Origin: Devosia sp. Root413D1
GTDB lineage: Bacteria > Pseudomonadota > Alphaproteobacteria > Rhizobiales > Devosiaceae
Length of the DNA stretch: 64,000 bases
Assembly: GCF_001425235.1 (NCBI RefSeq)
Contig: NZ_LMEA01000013.1
Location: forward strand, 124,001-188,000
Direction: 5' to 3'
Both the position numbers and the translations under genes were made by a program. Below, in pieces: positions 18,168-26,460 of the stretch (its first letter is position 1; every line of letters begins with the position of its first letter). The notes below the pieces were generated by a model, which worked only from the letters and a program-made list of their open reading frames with translations, was not told the DNA's origin and did no database searches.

Positions 18168-18716
18168 ATGCCCGACAAGCTGGCCTTCAAGCCGGTCACC
18201 CGGTCAACGGCCAAGGATTTCGAAACGCTGTTTGCCGGCCCGGGCGGGCCGAAACCCTGCTGGTGCATGACCTGGCGGGCCACGCCCGAGGAGATCAAGG
18301 ACAACCAGGGGCCGGCGCGGCGCCGGCAGATCCTCGGCCGCATCGAGGACGGCGTGCCGGTCGGGCTGCTCGGCTATGCCGATGGCGAGCCGGTCGCCTG
18401 GGTGTCGATCGCGCCGCGGGACAGCTTCCGCAACCTCGGCGGCCCTGACCAACAGGCGGGCGAAGCGATCTGGTCGCTCACCTGCATGTATGTCCGCCGG
18501 CAGTTCCGCGGTGAAGGGCTCGGCCGCCAGCTCATTGCCGCCGCCATTGCCCATGCGCGGAAGCGCAAGGCCGACATCCTAGAAGCCTACCCTGTCGCCC
18601 CTTCGTCCCCCAGCTATCGTTTCATGGGGTTTGTCCCTGCCTTCGAGGGTTTGGGCTTCGTCGAGGTGGGGAAAGCCGGTACCCGCCGGCACGTGATGCG
18701 GTTAACCCTTTCTTGA
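18168..18716 (+). CDS. GNAT-family N-acetyltransferase
   Basis: A 182-residue protein, 3 bases after gloB and so probably cotranscribed. The acetyl-CoA binding motif RRQFRGEGLGRQLIAAAIAH (Q/R-x-x-G-x-G/A) is clear, followed by ILEAYPV and YRFMGF. The N-terminal CWCMTWRATPEEIKDN is typical of a GNAT subgroup found beside diverse metabolic genes. The acceptor is unknown. Confidence 0.85.
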   Translation: MPDKLAFKPVTRSTAKDFETLFAGPGGPKPCWCMTWRATPEEIKDNQGPARRRQILGRIEDGVPVGLLGYADGEPVAWVSIAPRDSFRNLGGPDQQAGEAIWSLTCMYVRRQFRGEGLGRQLIAAAIAHARKRKADILEAYPVAPSSPSYRFMGFVPAFEGLGFVEVGKAGTRRHVMRLTLS

Positions 18717-18840
18717 TGAAACACGGGAAACTGCCAACGAAACATTGCAACCTCTCCCGGTCATGGCGACGTTACTCCCATGGTCCGAGCGAGGCAGCCT
18801 AACGAGGCCGTCGCGCCGGACCGACACCAGGTCCGAGGCG

Positions 18841-19098
18841 ATGGACGACAACGGGACGACAAAGCAGGTGTTCACGCTGCCGGTGGTGCAGGAAGCACCA
18901 CGTGAGCGGCTGATGCTCGTCCACACCCCCGCGCACGCCGATTTCCTCAGCCAGCTGATCGCCGCCCGCCAGCACCTCGCGCCACAGCGCGAGCGCCGCC
19001 GGGCCCCGGTTGGGCAGGCGGTCGACGCTTATGCCAATGGCAGCAAGATCACGGTCCGGCGCATGCCCGCCGGCTACCGCAAAACCATCGTCACCTGA
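18841..19098 (+). CDS. Small conserved hypothetical protein
   Basis: An 85-residue protein, basic in its C-terminal half: HADFLSQLIAARQHL, then RERRRAPVGQAVDAYANG and RRMPAGYRKTIVT. I recall similar short proteins in Hyphomicrobiales, but no function. The ATG at 18841 is chosen; a TTG at 18745 would add 32 residues of low-complexity sequence. Ends 52 bases before a convergent membrane protein gene, across two GC hairpins. Confidence 0.6.
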   Translation: MDDNGTTKQVFTLPVVQEAPRERLMLVHTPAHADFLSQLIAARQHLAPQRERRRAPVGQAVDAYANGSKITVRRMPAGYRKTIVT

Positions 19099-19109
19099 AG
19101 CGCTGAGTT

Positions 19110-19160
19110 GGGCGGTCTCAGCCGCCCGCCACCCTGAAGTGTGGGCGGCCTCAGCCGCCC
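19110..19160. terminator. Paired GC hairpins between convergent genes
   Basis: Two near-identical 18-base palindromes, GGGCGGTCTCAGCCGCCC (19110-19127) and GGGCGGCCTCAGCCGCCC (19143-19160). The second overlaps the last codons of the leftward membrane protein gene. They have no long T tract, so a bidirectional barrier rather than a classic intrinsic terminator is likely. Confidence 0.55.
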
Positions 19161-19606
19161 ATGGTCACGTCGCGGCCGGCGCCGGTGATCGAGACGGTAA
19201 AGCCCGCCACCACATCGACGATCGCCATCATCATCAGGATGAAGAACACCGAGCTCGCCGCCGCCCCGACGAGCAGGAATTCGACGAGGAAGATCACGAA
19301 CACCACCACCGAGAGCATGTGCTCGATCACCGAGTTGCGTCCGGTATTGGTGGATTTCAGCACCTCGAAGAACAGGCAGACGAGGCCCACCACGAGGATC
19401 AGGTCGCCGGCCGTCAGCGACCACGAGACGCCCGAGACCATCGGAATGGTCAACAGCTGCTGGCTCCAGCCCGCCGGATTGCCGCCCATGAACAGGAAGG
19501 CAAAGAAGTTATAGGCGATCAGCGGGATCAGCAGCAGCGGCGGAATGAAGGCGCCGTTGCGCGCGGCGCGGCCACCCTGGGGGATGAATACCGTATTGTC
19601 GGACAT
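19151..19606 (-). CDS. Four-helix membrane protein of unknown function
   Basis: A 151-residue protein with about four transmembrane segments, the last ones VVFVIFLVEFLLVGAA and FFILMMMAIVDVVAG. The N-terminus is polar with GGRAARNGAF. It lies downstream of fumC by about 108 bases in the same direction. I know of similar proteins near fumC in related genomes, without a defined role. Its final Gly-Gly codons are part of a GC hairpin. Confidence 0.75.
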   Translation of the reverse strand: MSDNTVFIPQGGRAARNGAFIPPLLLIPLIAYNFFAFLFMGGNPAGWSQQLLTIPMVSGVSWSLTAGDLILVVGLVCLFFEVLKSTNTGRNSVIEHMLSVVVFVIFLVEFLLVGAAASSVFFILMMMAIVDVVAGFTVSITGAGRDVTMGG

Positions 19607-19714
19607 GGCGCGTTCCCTGATCGGTTAGTGCGGGGCACAATGCCAAAGCCGGGCCGCCCCCGCCAGCCCCGCCGTGCGCTTTCGCACTGATGTGCTAAGA
19701 GCCCTGCCCCTGGA

Positions 19715-21109
19715 TCAGAGCTTGAGCGGGCCGACCATCTGCTCGGGTTTCACTTCGGCGTCGAATTCCTCGCCGGTGAGGAGGCCCAGTTCGATGGCGC
19801 TCTCGCGCAGCGTCGAACGCTTCTTGTGCGCATGCTTGGCGATCTTGGCCGCATTATCATAGCCGATCTTGCGGTTCAGCGCCGTCACCAGCATCAGCGA
19901 CTGATCGACCAGTTGCTTGATCCGGTCACGGTCCGGCTCGATCCCCACCGCGCAGTGATCGTTGAAACTCTTGGCCGCATCGGCAAGCAGCCGTACCGAC
20001 TGCAGGAAGTTGTAGGCGATTACCGGCTTGAACACGTTGAGCTCGAAATTGCCCTGGCTCGCCGCAATGCCGATCGCCGCGTCATTGCCCATCACCTGCA
20101 CCGCGACCATGGTGGTCGCCTCGGCCTGCGTCGGGTTGACCTTGCCCGGCATGATCGACGAGCCCGGCTCATTTTCCGGAATGGTGATCTCGCCCAGGCC
20201 CGAGCGCGGGCCGGAGGCCAGCCAGCGCACGTCGTTGGCGATCTTCATCAGCGCCGCCGCCAGCTGCTTCAGCGCCCCGGACGACCCGACAAATGCATCG
20301 TGACCGGCCATCACCGCGAACTTGTTCGGCGCGGTGACGAATGGCTGCCCGGTGAGCGTCGCGATCTCCGCCGCGACCGTCTCGCCGTATTTCGGATGCG
20401 CATTGAGCCCGGTGCCGACCGCGGTGCCGCCCAGCGCCAGCTCATAGAGCTGCGGTAGCGTGGCACGGATCGCCTTCAGCGCCAGGTCGAGCTGCGCCAC
20501 CCAGCCGGAAATCTCCTGGCCGAGGGTCAGCGGCGTCGCATCCTGCAGGTGCGTGCGGCCGATCTTCACCACGCCCATGAACTCGGTCGCTTTGGCGTCG
20601 AGCGTATTCCTGAGCAGCATGACCCGGTCGACCAGGTAGTTCTCGATCGCCTCGACCGCCGCGATATGCATCGCCGTCGGATAGGTATCGTTCGACGACT
20701 GGCTCATGTTGACGTGGTCGTTCGGGTGCACCGGCTTCTTCGAGCCCATCACGCCACCGGCCATCTCGATGGCGCGGTTCGAGATCACCTCGTTGACGTT
20801 CATGTTCGACTGGGTGCCCGAGCCGGTCTGCCACACCACCAGCGGGAAGTGCTCGGCGAGCTTGCCGGCGATCACCTCGTCGGCAGCCGCGACCACCAGG
20901 TCGCGCGTCGCCTGGTCCATCAGCCCCAGCTTGTGGTTGGCGAGCGCCGCTGCCTTCTTGAGGATGCCGAAGGCCCGGATGATCTCGGTCGGCATCTTCT
21001 CGCCGCCGATGTCGAAATTGGCCAGCGAGCGGGCGGTCTGCGCCCCGTAGTACTTTTCCGACGGCACGTTGATCGTGCCCATGGAATCCGATTCGACGCG
21101 CGTGCCCAT
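19715..21109 (-). CDS. fumC: Fumarate hydratase, class II
   Basis: A 464-residue iron-independent fumarase that converts fumarate to malate in the TCA cycle. Signature [13 protein letters not shown] and the active-site blocks [29 protein letters not shown] and [13 protein letters not shown] are all intact. Length matches the family. It belongs to the same superfamily as the ArgH encoded at 861-2303. A strong hairpin upstream isolates it from rpmF. Confidence 0.97.
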   Translation of the reverse strand: MGTRVESDSMGTINVPSEKYYGAQTARSLANFDIGGEKMPTEIIRAFGILKKAAALANHKLGLMDQATRDLVVAAADEVIAGKLAEHFPLVVWQTGSGTQSNMNVNEVISNRAIEMAGGVMGSKKPVHPNDHVNMSQSSNDTYPTAMHIAAVEAIENYLVDRVMLLRNTLDAKATEFMGVVKIGRTHLQDATPLTLGQEISGWVAQLDLALKAIRATLPQLYELALGGTAVGTGLNAHPKYGETVAAEIATLTGQPFVTAPNKFAVMAGHDAFVGSSGALKQLAAALMKIANDVRWLASGPRSGLGEITIPENEPGSSIMPGKVNPTQAEATTMVAVQVMGNDAAIGIAASQGNFELNVFKPVIAYNFLQSVRLLADAAKSFNDHCAVGIEPDRDRIKQLVDQSLMLVTALNRKIGYDNAAKIAKHAHKKRSTLRESAIELGLLTGEEFDAEVKPEQMVGPLKL

Positions 21110-21139
21110 AGCCGGAAAAACCTCTGGAACAAATGGAAA

Positions 21140-21169
21140 CGGCCGGCTCCCTGATCTGGGAGCCGGCCG
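21140..21169 (-). terminator. Intrinsic terminator after rpmF
   Basis: A perfect 12-bp stem (CGGCCGGCTCCC with its complement) and 6-base loop. On the minus strand it is followed by TTTCCATTTGTTCC, so it suits the end of the rpmF message before fumC. Confidence 0.75.
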
Positions 21170-21215
21170 CGAAATATCTATCGTTTGGTGCGCAAGGGAG
21201 CGCCGGCCCGAAGGC

Positions 21216-21398
21216 TTACGAGCTCTTGGGCTGCAGAATCTGCCGGCCGCGATACATGCCGGTCTTCAGATCGACGTGGTGCGGACGACGCAGCTCACCC
21301 GAGTCCTTGTCTTCGACATAGGCCGGGGTGGCCAGCGCATCGGCGGAGCGGCGGAACCCGCGCTTCATCGGCGAGGTCTTGCGCTTTGGCACTGCCAT
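21216..21398 (-). CDS. rpmF: 50S ribosomal protein L32
   Basis: A 60-residue basic protein of the large ribosomal subunit. [17 protein letters not shown] is the invariant L32 start, and [15 protein letters not shown] the family end. The four-Cys zinc site found in some L32 proteins is absent, as in many alphaproteobacteria. It is followed by a strong terminator and is divergent from ispA. Confidence 0.97.
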   Translation of the reverse strand: MAVPKRKTSPMKRGFRRSADALATPAYVEDKDSGELRRPHHVDLKTGMYRGRQILQPKSS

Positions 21399-21601
21399 GG
21401 TTGTTACTCCTGGATCAATAGCGTTTCGCCGAAGGCGTTCCGGCGTCTAACAGACAGGGTCTGTCGGGAATTGGGGGCGTCTATAGAGCACAATCGCACG
21501 GATGGGAAGGGGCGAAATTGGCTCATGTGCGGGTTTGCGGCGCAGTTCCTGCACCAGTGCAAATCCGCTACAAGCGCTCGACCCTCCCGGACGCTCCAAC
21601 C

Positions 21602-22507
21602 GTGACCTACAGCTTTCCCGACGAACTCGCCAGCACTGCCAGCGATATCGAGCAGGCGCTCGACGCTCTGCTCACTGCCCCTGCCCTTTCTGGCCCCGGT
21701 ATCCCGGCCGACCGCCTGATCGCGGCGATGCGCCACGGCAGTCTCAACGGCGGCAAACGCCTCCGTCCCCTGCTGGTTCGCCAAGCCGCCGGCGTCTTCG
21801 GCACCGCGCCTGCCACGACCATCCCTGCCGGCCTCGCCGTCGAGATGATCCACTGCTACTCGCTGGTGCACGACGACCTGCCGGCGATGGACGACGACGA
21901 TCTGCGCCGCGGCCAGCCCACTGTCCACAAAGCCTATGACGATGCCACCGCCATCCTCGCCGGCGATGCGCTGTTGACCCACGCCTTCGCCCTGCTCGCC
22001 GATGAGGCCACCCATCCCGATCCCGCCATTCGTGTTCGTCTCGTCACCGAGCTCGCGACCTGCGCCGGAGCCGGCGGCATGGTCGGCGGCCAGATGCGCG
22101 ACATCGAGGGCGAGACGAGTTTCCTCACCGAGCGCGCCATCGCCCAGATGCAGGCGATGAAGACCGGCGCCCTGATCCGCGCCGCCGTGCGGATCGGGGC
22201 CATCCTCGGTGGCGCCTCGAACGCCGACCTCGCCCACCTCACCAGCTACGCCGAAGCTGCCGGCCGCGCCTTCCAGCTCGCCGATGACATCCTCGACGTC
22301 ACCGCCTCCGCCGAAGCGCTGGGCAAGGCCACCGGCAAGGACGCCGAAAAGGGCAAGCAGACCATCGTCGCCCGCATCGGCGTCGAAGCCGCCCAGCGCC
22401 AGCTCGGCGAGGTCATCCACGACGCGCTCACCGCACTGCTCCCCTTCGACCACCGCGCCGACGGCCTCCGCGCCACCGCCCGGTTCTTCGCCGAACGGGA
22501 GAGCTAG
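21602..22507 (+). CDS. ispA: Farnesyl diphosphate synthase (polyprenyl synthetase)
   Basis: A 301-residue trans-prenyltransferase. First Asp-rich motif HDDLPAMDDDD and second DDILD are present; the first has the DDx4D spacing of short-chain synthases. GGKRLRPLL and GGQMRDI are further family blocks. It supplies farnesyl diphosphate for undecaprenol and quinone synthesis. I chose GTG at 21602 (TYSFPDELAS follows); a start at 21518 would add 28 residues without family similarity. IspG, upstream in isoprenoid synthesis, is encoded nearby. Confidence 0.93.
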   Translation: MTYSFPDELASTASDIEQALDALLTAPALSGPGIPADRLIAAMRHGSLNGGKRLRPLLVRQAAGVFGTAPATTIPAGLAVEMIHCYSLVHDDLPAMDDDDLRRGQPTVHKAYDDATAILAGDALLTHAFALLADEATHPDPAIRVRLVTELATCAGAGGMVGGQMRDIEGETSFLTERAIAQMQAMKTGALIRAAVRIGAILGGASNADLAHLTSYAEAAGRAFQLADDILDVTASAEALGKATGKDAEKGKQTIVARIGVEAAQRQLGEVIHDALTALLPFDHRADGLRATARFFAERES

Positions 22508-22537
22508 CGGGCTGACCGCTGCCACCGGTGGCTGCGG

Positions 22538-22669
22538 CCCCCCACCCCTGTCCCCTCCCCCTCTAGGGGACGCGTAGCGCCCCGGAATGGGGAGGGAGAG
22601 CCTCACTCTGAGTTCGCCGTTTGTCGTCTCCCTCCCCCTGTTTGAGGGGGAAGGGACAGGGGTGGGGGT
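22538..22669. repeat. CTCCCC/GGGGAG palindromic repeat, family B, copy 4
   Basis: CCCCCCACCCCTGTCCCCTC at the left is mirrored by GGGACAGGGGTGGGGG at the right. Inner stems CTCCCCCTCTAGGGG and CCCTCCCCCTGTTTGAGGGG also fold. It separates convergent ispA and the monooxygenase-like gene. Confidence 0.8.
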
Positions 22670-22684
22670 CATCCCGCACTGGCG

Positions 22685-23041
22685 CTAGAGATGTTCTAGG
22701 TCATGGGCCCTCTCCCGCCCATCAAACCCATAAGCCCGCTGCACCAGCGCGATGCGGATCTGGTAACCCGCATACCATTCGGCCCGTCCGCGCCGCTGCG
22801 CCTCGTCGTGCTCGACTACGGCCTTCCAGTTGCGGATGGCATCCTCATCGGTCCAGAACGAATTGAGGATGCCGAAGCCGCTGGCGTCGCGGCAGCTCTC
22901 AAAACCGAGAAAGCCCGGCTGTCGGCGCGCCAGCTCGAGCATCGCGGCGCCCATCTCGTGGTGCCCGTTGTCGCCGGGGGTTCGCTGCGAGGCGAAGCTG
23001 ACCATGTAATAGGGCGGCTCGGGCAGAGTTGGGCTCGGCAT
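22685..23041 (-). CDS. ABM-fold (antibiotic monooxygenase-like) protein
   Basis: A 118-residue protein with a ferredoxin-like ABM fold: YYMVSFASQRTPGDNGHHEM, then LARRQPGFLGFESCRD and ILNSFWTDEDAIRNWKAVVEH. The W-K-x-x-x-E-H block is seen in heme-degrading or YqjZ/HmoA-like relatives, but no haem function can be claimed. The ATG at 23041 is used; a TTG at 23083 is possible. It is one of three ABM-like genes in the window. Confidence 0.75.
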   Translation of the reverse strand: MPSPTLPEPPYYMVSFASQRTPGDNGHHEMGAAMLELARRQPGFLGFESCRDASGFGILNSFWTDEDAIRNWKAVVEHDEAQRRGRAEWYAGYQIRIALVQRAYGFDGRERAHDLEHL

Positions 23042-23100
23042 TTTGAGGCCTTCGGCGCGATTCTGACGCCGGGAGCATAGCAAGCTGGCGCCGGTGGCCC

Positions 23101-23223
23101 CTACTGCTGCCTGAGGTTACCCGTCAGCCACAGCACGACGAGCAGCACGGCCAGCACCCCGAGCCACAGCCAGCGCCGTCGCGCCGCTTCGCCGGTGAAC
23201 AGCCAGTCGCGCAGGCGGCTCAT
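23101..23223 (-). CDS. 40-residue single-pass membrane protein coupled to ispG
   Basis: A 40-codon gene whose ATG overlaps the ispG stop by four bases (ATGA, 23220-23223). The protein has a basic head, [17 protein letters not shown], and one hydrophobic helix, [15 protein letters not shown], ending NLRQQ. The positive-inside rule puts the N-terminus in the cytoplasm. I do not recognise it. The tight overlap, sensible start and membrane helix argue that it is real; a role in holding or regulating the isoprenoid enzyme is speculative. Confidence 0.6.
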   Translation of the reverse strand: MSRLRDWLFTGEAARRRWLWLGVLAVLLVVLWLTGNLRQQ

Positions 23224-24458
23224 TCGGCTGCGGTCTTTTCGGCCGTGCCGAAGCGCTTCTCGATATAGTCGGCGACCATCACCTTGAACTGCTCGGCGAC
23301 GTCGGCGCCGCGCAGCGTGGCGACCTTCTGGCCATCCACGAACACCGGCGCCGCCGGGGTTTCGCCGGTGCCGGGGAGCGAGATGCCGATATTGGCGTGC
23401 TTGGATTCCCCCGGGCCGTTGACGATGCAGCCCATCACCGCCACCGACAGGCTTTCGACGCCCGGATAGCGTTCCTTCCATTCCGGCATCGACGCACTCA
23501 GGTGGTCCTGGATTTCCTTGGCCAGCACCTGGAAAGTCTGCGACGTGGTGCGCCCGCAGCCCGGGCAGGCCGCGACCACCGGCAGGAACTGCCGGAAGCC
23601 CATGGTCTGCAGCAGCTCCTGCGCCACCCGCACTTCCTGCGTGCGGTCGCCGCCCGGCTCGGGCGTCAGCGACACGCGAATAGTGTCGCCGATCCCCTGC
23701 TGCAACAGGATGCCCATGGCCGCCGAGGAGGCGACGATGCCCTTCGAGCCCATGCCGGCCTCGGTCAGACCCAGGTGCAGCGCATAATCGCAGCGCGCCC
23801 CGAGGTCCTGATACACCGCGATCAGGTGCTGGACGTCCGACACCTTGGTCGAGAGGATGATCTTGTCGCGCCCGAGCCCGAGCTCCTCCGCCCGCTGCGC
23901 CGAGAGCAGCGCCGACTGGATGATCGCCTCGCGCTGCACCGCGGCCGCCGAAACCGGCGTCGCCGAGGCGGAATTCTCGTCCATCAGCCGGGTCAGCAGC
24001 TCTTCGTCGAGCGACCCCCAGTTCACCCCGATGCGCACTGGCTTGTCGTACTTCATCGCCAGCTCGATCAACGTCGCGAACTGCGTGTCGCGCTTCGCCT
24101 TGAAGCCGACATTGCCCGGGTTGATCCGGTATTTGGCCAGTGCTTCCGCCGCCGCCGGATGGTCGGTCAGGAGCTTATGGCCGATATAGTGGAAATCGCC
24201 GACGATCGGCACAGTGATGCCGCGCGCTGCCAGCCGGTCGCGGATATGCGGCACGGCTGCCGCGGCCTCATCGCGATCGACGGTGATGCGGACGATCTCG
24301 GAGCCGGCGCGCCACAGCTGCGCCACCTGGCGCACTGTCGCCTCGATATCGGCGGTATCGGTATTGGTCATCGACTGCACGACGATCGGCGCGCCGCCGC
24401 CCACCATCACGCCACCGACATTGACGCCGACCGACTGCCGACGGGGAGAAATGCTCAT
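23220..24458 (-). CDS. ispG: 4-hydroxy-3-methylbut-2-enyl diphosphate synthase
   Basis: A 412-residue iron-sulfur enzyme of the MEP isoprenoid pathway, converting methylerythritol cyclodiphosphate to HMBPP. The TIM-barrel part carries [16 protein letters not shown] and INPGNVG; the 4Fe-4S cysteines are in CPGCGRT and [11 protein letters not shown]. The ATG at 24458 begins [16 protein letters not shown] short imperfect palindrome of family C lies immediately upstream. The stop overlaps a 40-codon membrane protein gene. Confidence 0.96.
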   Translation of the reverse strand: MSISPRRQSVGVNVGGVMVGGGAPIVVQSMTNTDTADIEATVRQVAQLWRAGSEIVRITVDRDEAAAAVPHIRDRLAARGITVPIVGDFHYIGHKLLTDHPAAAEALAKYRINPGNVGFKAKRDTQFATLIELAMKYDKPVRIGVNWGSLDEELLTRLMDENSASATPVSAAAVQREAIIQSALLSAQRAEELGLGRDKIILSTKVSDVQHLIAVYQDLGARCDYALHLGLTEAGMGSKGIVASSAAMGILLQQGIGDTIRVSLTPEPGGDRTQEVRVAQELLQTMGFRQFLPVVAACPGCGRTTSQTFQVLAKEIQDHLSASMPEWKERYPGVESLSVAVMGCIVNGPGESKHANIGISLPGTGETPAAPVFVDGQKVATLRGADVAEQFKVMVADYIEKRFGTAEKTAAE

Positions 24459-24470
24459 CGAAAACCCCTG

Positions 24471-24520
24471 GAGCGCTTCAGCGAGAGTTGCAGTCGCTTC
24501 CCGCTCGAAGCGCGACAATC
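24471..24520. repeat. Short imperfect palindrome, family C, copy 1
   Basis: GAGCGCTTCAGCGAGAGTTG continues to CGCTCGAAGCGCGACAATC, giving imperfect arms around AGTTGCAGTCGCTTCC. It begins 12 bases upstream of the ispG start. It resembles rhizobial RIME-type intergenic palindromes. Related copies lie at 34120-34170 and 59051-59100. Confidence 0.6.
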
Positions 24521-24603
24521 ATGGACTTGCCGCCTCAGCAAATAGGCCTTTGAGGTTGAGGGCGCAATGTTACGAATGCGTGACCGATTGAAGCGAGCCG
24601 CTC

Positions 24604-24813
24604 ATGACCTTCCAAGCCTATCTCGACAATATCGAGAAGCAGACCGGCGTCACGCCGGACCAGTGGATCAGCCTTGCAACCACCAAGGGCTTCACCAAAC
24701 CCGGCACCAAGGCCACACAAATCACCGATTGGCTGAAGGCCGACTACCAACTCGGCCACGGCCACGCCATGGCGATCGTCAAGCTGCTGAGGGATCGCGC
24801 CGGACTGAAGTAG
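24604..24813 (+). CDS. DUF4287 small protein
   Basis: A 69-residue protein: FQAYLDNIEKQTGVTP, then TKATQITDWLKADYQLGHGH and AIVKLLRDRAGLK. This pattern is the DUF4287 family, small soluble alpha-helical proteins of unknown function, often found alone or fused to DUF5655. The ATG at 24604 is clear. It is divergent from ispG and convergent with a RidA-like gene 7 bases beyond its stop. Confidence 0.85.
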   Translation: MTFQAYLDNIEKQTGVTPDQWISLATTKGFTKPGTKATQITDWLKADYQLGHGHAMAIVKLLRDRAGLK

Positions 24814-24820
24814 CACCGCT

Positions 24821-25201
24821 TCAGTCGACGGCTATCGCCTCGATCTCGACCAGCAGTGGTGGCGCAGCGAGGGCCTTCACCACCAGCAGCGTCGTCGCCG
24901 GTGGCGGTGACGGCAAGCCGCCGCCGGCCGCCTGCATGAAACCGGGGATCAGGCTGTCGTCGGTGAGGTAAATCGTCACCTTGGCGAGGTTGGCCGGGGT
25001 CATTCCCGCTTCCGCCAGCACGGCATTGAGGTTGGCGACGGCGATCTGCGCCTGCTCGCCGATATCGGCGCCCATCCGACCGGCTGCGTCGACGCCAACC
25101 TGCCCCGAAATGTAGAGCGTGCGCGTGGCGTTGGTGGCAAGCGCGCCGTGACTGTACGGAGCCTGCGGGGCATTGCCGCCGGGGTTGAGCATTGTCAGCA
25201 T
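24821..25201 (-). CDS. RidA/YjgF-family protein
   Basis: A 126-residue trimeric-fold protein: NAPQAPYSHGA, TLYISGQVGVDAAGRM, NLNAVLAEAGMTPANLAKVT and the C-terminal PPLLVEIEAIAVD. RidA proteins hydrolyse reactive 2-aminoacrylate and other imines. The usual catalytic Arg falls near the position occupied by GFMQAA and is not obvious here, so this may be a divergent subgroup. The ATG at 25201 follows GAGAGGA. It lies 11 bases after a TetR gene and is probably in its operon. Confidence 0.82.
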   Translation of the reverse strand: MLTMLNPGGNAPQAPYSHGALATNATRTLYISGQVGVDAAGRMGADIGEQAQIAVANLNAVLAEAGMTPANLAKVTIYLTDDSLIPGFMQAAGGGLPSPPPATTLLVVKALAAPPLLVEIEAIAVD

Positions 25202-25212
25202 GGTGGATCCTC

Positions 25213-25800
25213 TCACTGCTTCTTGTTGTGTTGGGCACGGCTGGCATGCAGCCGCTCGAACGTGGCGCTGACCGCCCCTCGCATCGCTTCGAGGCTGGTG
25301 CCACTGCGCGAAAGCGTCAGCACGCCATGGTAGAGCAGCACCAGTTGCATGACCTCGCGTTCGGCGCCGACCGAGCCGATCTCGCGGGCCAGCACGCTCG
25401 CAATCCCCTCGCGCACCAGCGTCAGCGTTTCGGCAATGCCATCCGACGCGATGCCCGGTGCAGTGCCGAACTCGATGATCGAATTGTTGACGAGGCAGCC
25501 GTAGCCATCCGACAGCGGCGGTTCCAGTACCGAAAGATACAGCTGCTCCAGCTCTTCGAGCCCCGCATCCGCCCCGGCGAACGCGGCGACCCGTTGGCGC
25601 ACGAAGCCGTGCACGTAGTGCTCGAGCGCCGCCCGGAACAACCCGGCCTTGTCCCCGAACGCATTATAGATGCTGCCCGACACGAGCCCGGTTGCCCGCT
25701 CCAGCTCGGCGATCGAGGCATCGCGATAGCCATGCTGCCGGAAGGCATTGCCGGCGGCTGCAAGGACGGCGTCGCGATCGAAGCTGCGTGTTCTAGCCAT
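25213..25800 (-). CDS. TetR-family transcriptional regulator
   Basis: A 195-residue repressor. The N-terminal helix-turn-helix is typical: AFRQHGYRDASIAELERATG, then SGSIYNAFGDKAGLF. The C-terminal ligand domain contains YGCLVNNSIIEFG, seen in TetR_C_6-like regulators. It precedes the RidA-like gene in a two-gene operon, which it probably autoregulates through the palindromes just upstream. The inducer is unknown. Confidence 0.88.
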   Translation of the reverse strand: MARTRSFDRDAVLAAAGNAFRQHGYRDASIAELERATGLVSGSIYNAFGDKAGLFRAALEHYVHGFVRQRVAAFAGADAGLEELEQLYLSVLEPPLSDGYGCLVNNSIIEFGTAPGIASDGIAETLTLVREGIASVLAREIGSVGAEREVMQLVLLYHGVLTLSRSGTSLEAMRGAVSATFERLHASRAQHNKKQ

Positions 25801-25809
25801 GGCAGAATT

Positions 25810-25848
25810 GTAGAACGTACATTTTAGAATGCAAGTTCTAAAATCTAC
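25810..25848. promoter_or_regulatory. Candidate TetR operator (overlapping palindromes)
   Basis: TTTTAGAA (25822-25829) and TTCTAAAA (25836-25843) are perfect arms around TGCAAG, and TAGAAC/GTTCTA (25811-25816 and 25835-25840) form a second overlapping palindrome. The segment lies just upstream of the TetR start and is AT-rich against its surroundings. Confidence 0.6.
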
Positions 25849-25912
25849 ACCGAGTCTGCGACCGTCTGCAGCACCCCTTGAAGCCGTCATGGGCCGAGAC
25901 CATTTCTACGGC

Positions 25913-26221
25913 ATGAACAGGTTCTCGCTCCTCGCCCGCTTCCTCACCTTCCGCAAGGAACTCATCACGCTCTGGCGGGCCTTCGTCTCCGCCGAGACGC
26001 CGGTGCACCTGAAGGCGCTGATGCTGCTGGTGCCGGCCTACCTGTTGAGCCCGATCGACCTGATCCCCGACATGATCCCGCTGCTCGGCTGGGTCGACGA
26101 TTTCATCGTCGTGCCGCTGCTGGTCAGCCTGATCGTGAAGCTGCTGCCGCAGAAGGCGCCGATCTACCGGCGTACGGCCGACGGCGCCAAGGAGATCGAC
26201 GGCACCTATCGCCGGCGCTGA
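25913..26221 (+). CDS. DUF1232 (YkvA-like) membrane protein
   Basis: About 102 residues: LARFLTFRKELITLWRAF, then the DUF1232 core LLVPAYLLSPIDLIPDMIPL followed by GWVDDFIVVPLL. The family is made of small membrane proteins of unknown role. I place the start at ATG 25913; an ATG at 25889 would add GRDHFYG. It is divergent from the TetR gene and is followed after two bases by a 34-codon reading frame. Confidence 0.8.
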   Translation: MNRFSLLARFLTFRKELITLWRAFVSAETPVHLKALMLLVPAYLLSPIDLIPDMIPLLGWVDDFIVVPLLVSLIVKLLPQKAPIYRRTADGAKEIDGTYRRR

Positions 26222-26223
26222 CC

Positions 26224-26328
26224 ATGGCGCTCAGCTCAGAACAGTATGGCCGCGACAAACCCCAGTCGCTGAAACACTGGCTGGCGAGCTTCCTCGACGG
26301 GCTGCTGGACCGATTGCCAGTCCTCTAG
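26224..26328 (+). CDS. Possible 34-residue peptide coupled to the DUF1232 gene
   Basis: An ATG two bases after the DUF1232 stop (TGACCATGG) opens a 34-codon frame: ALSSEQYGRDKPQSLKHW then LASFLDGLLDRLPVL and TAG. It has an amphipathic-looking C-terminal half. Stop-start proximity and codon use are compatible with translation, but there is no independent support. Confidence 0.35.
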   Translation: MALSSEQYGRDKPQSLKHWLASFLDGLLDRLPVL

Positions 26329-26356
26329 CTAGATCGTTTCACGGTTGAGTCGTACT

Positions 26357-26390
26357 GCCCCTTACCCCAACCCTCTCCCAGGGGGACCGT
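26357..26390. repeat. Truncated family B repeat fragment
   Basis: CCCCTTACCCCAACCCTCTCCC followed by AGGGGG matches one arm of the CTCCCC/GGGGAG elements, but the mirrored outer arm is missing. It lies at the boundary of the patch that holds the tRNA-like gene and the XRE regulator. Confidence 0.45.
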
Positions 26391-26460
26391 GGTTGTAGCA
26401 ATGTGGACGGAAGGCCGCGCCGTCGCGGCGACCGCACTAGTTTGGCTTGTTCGATAGTGG

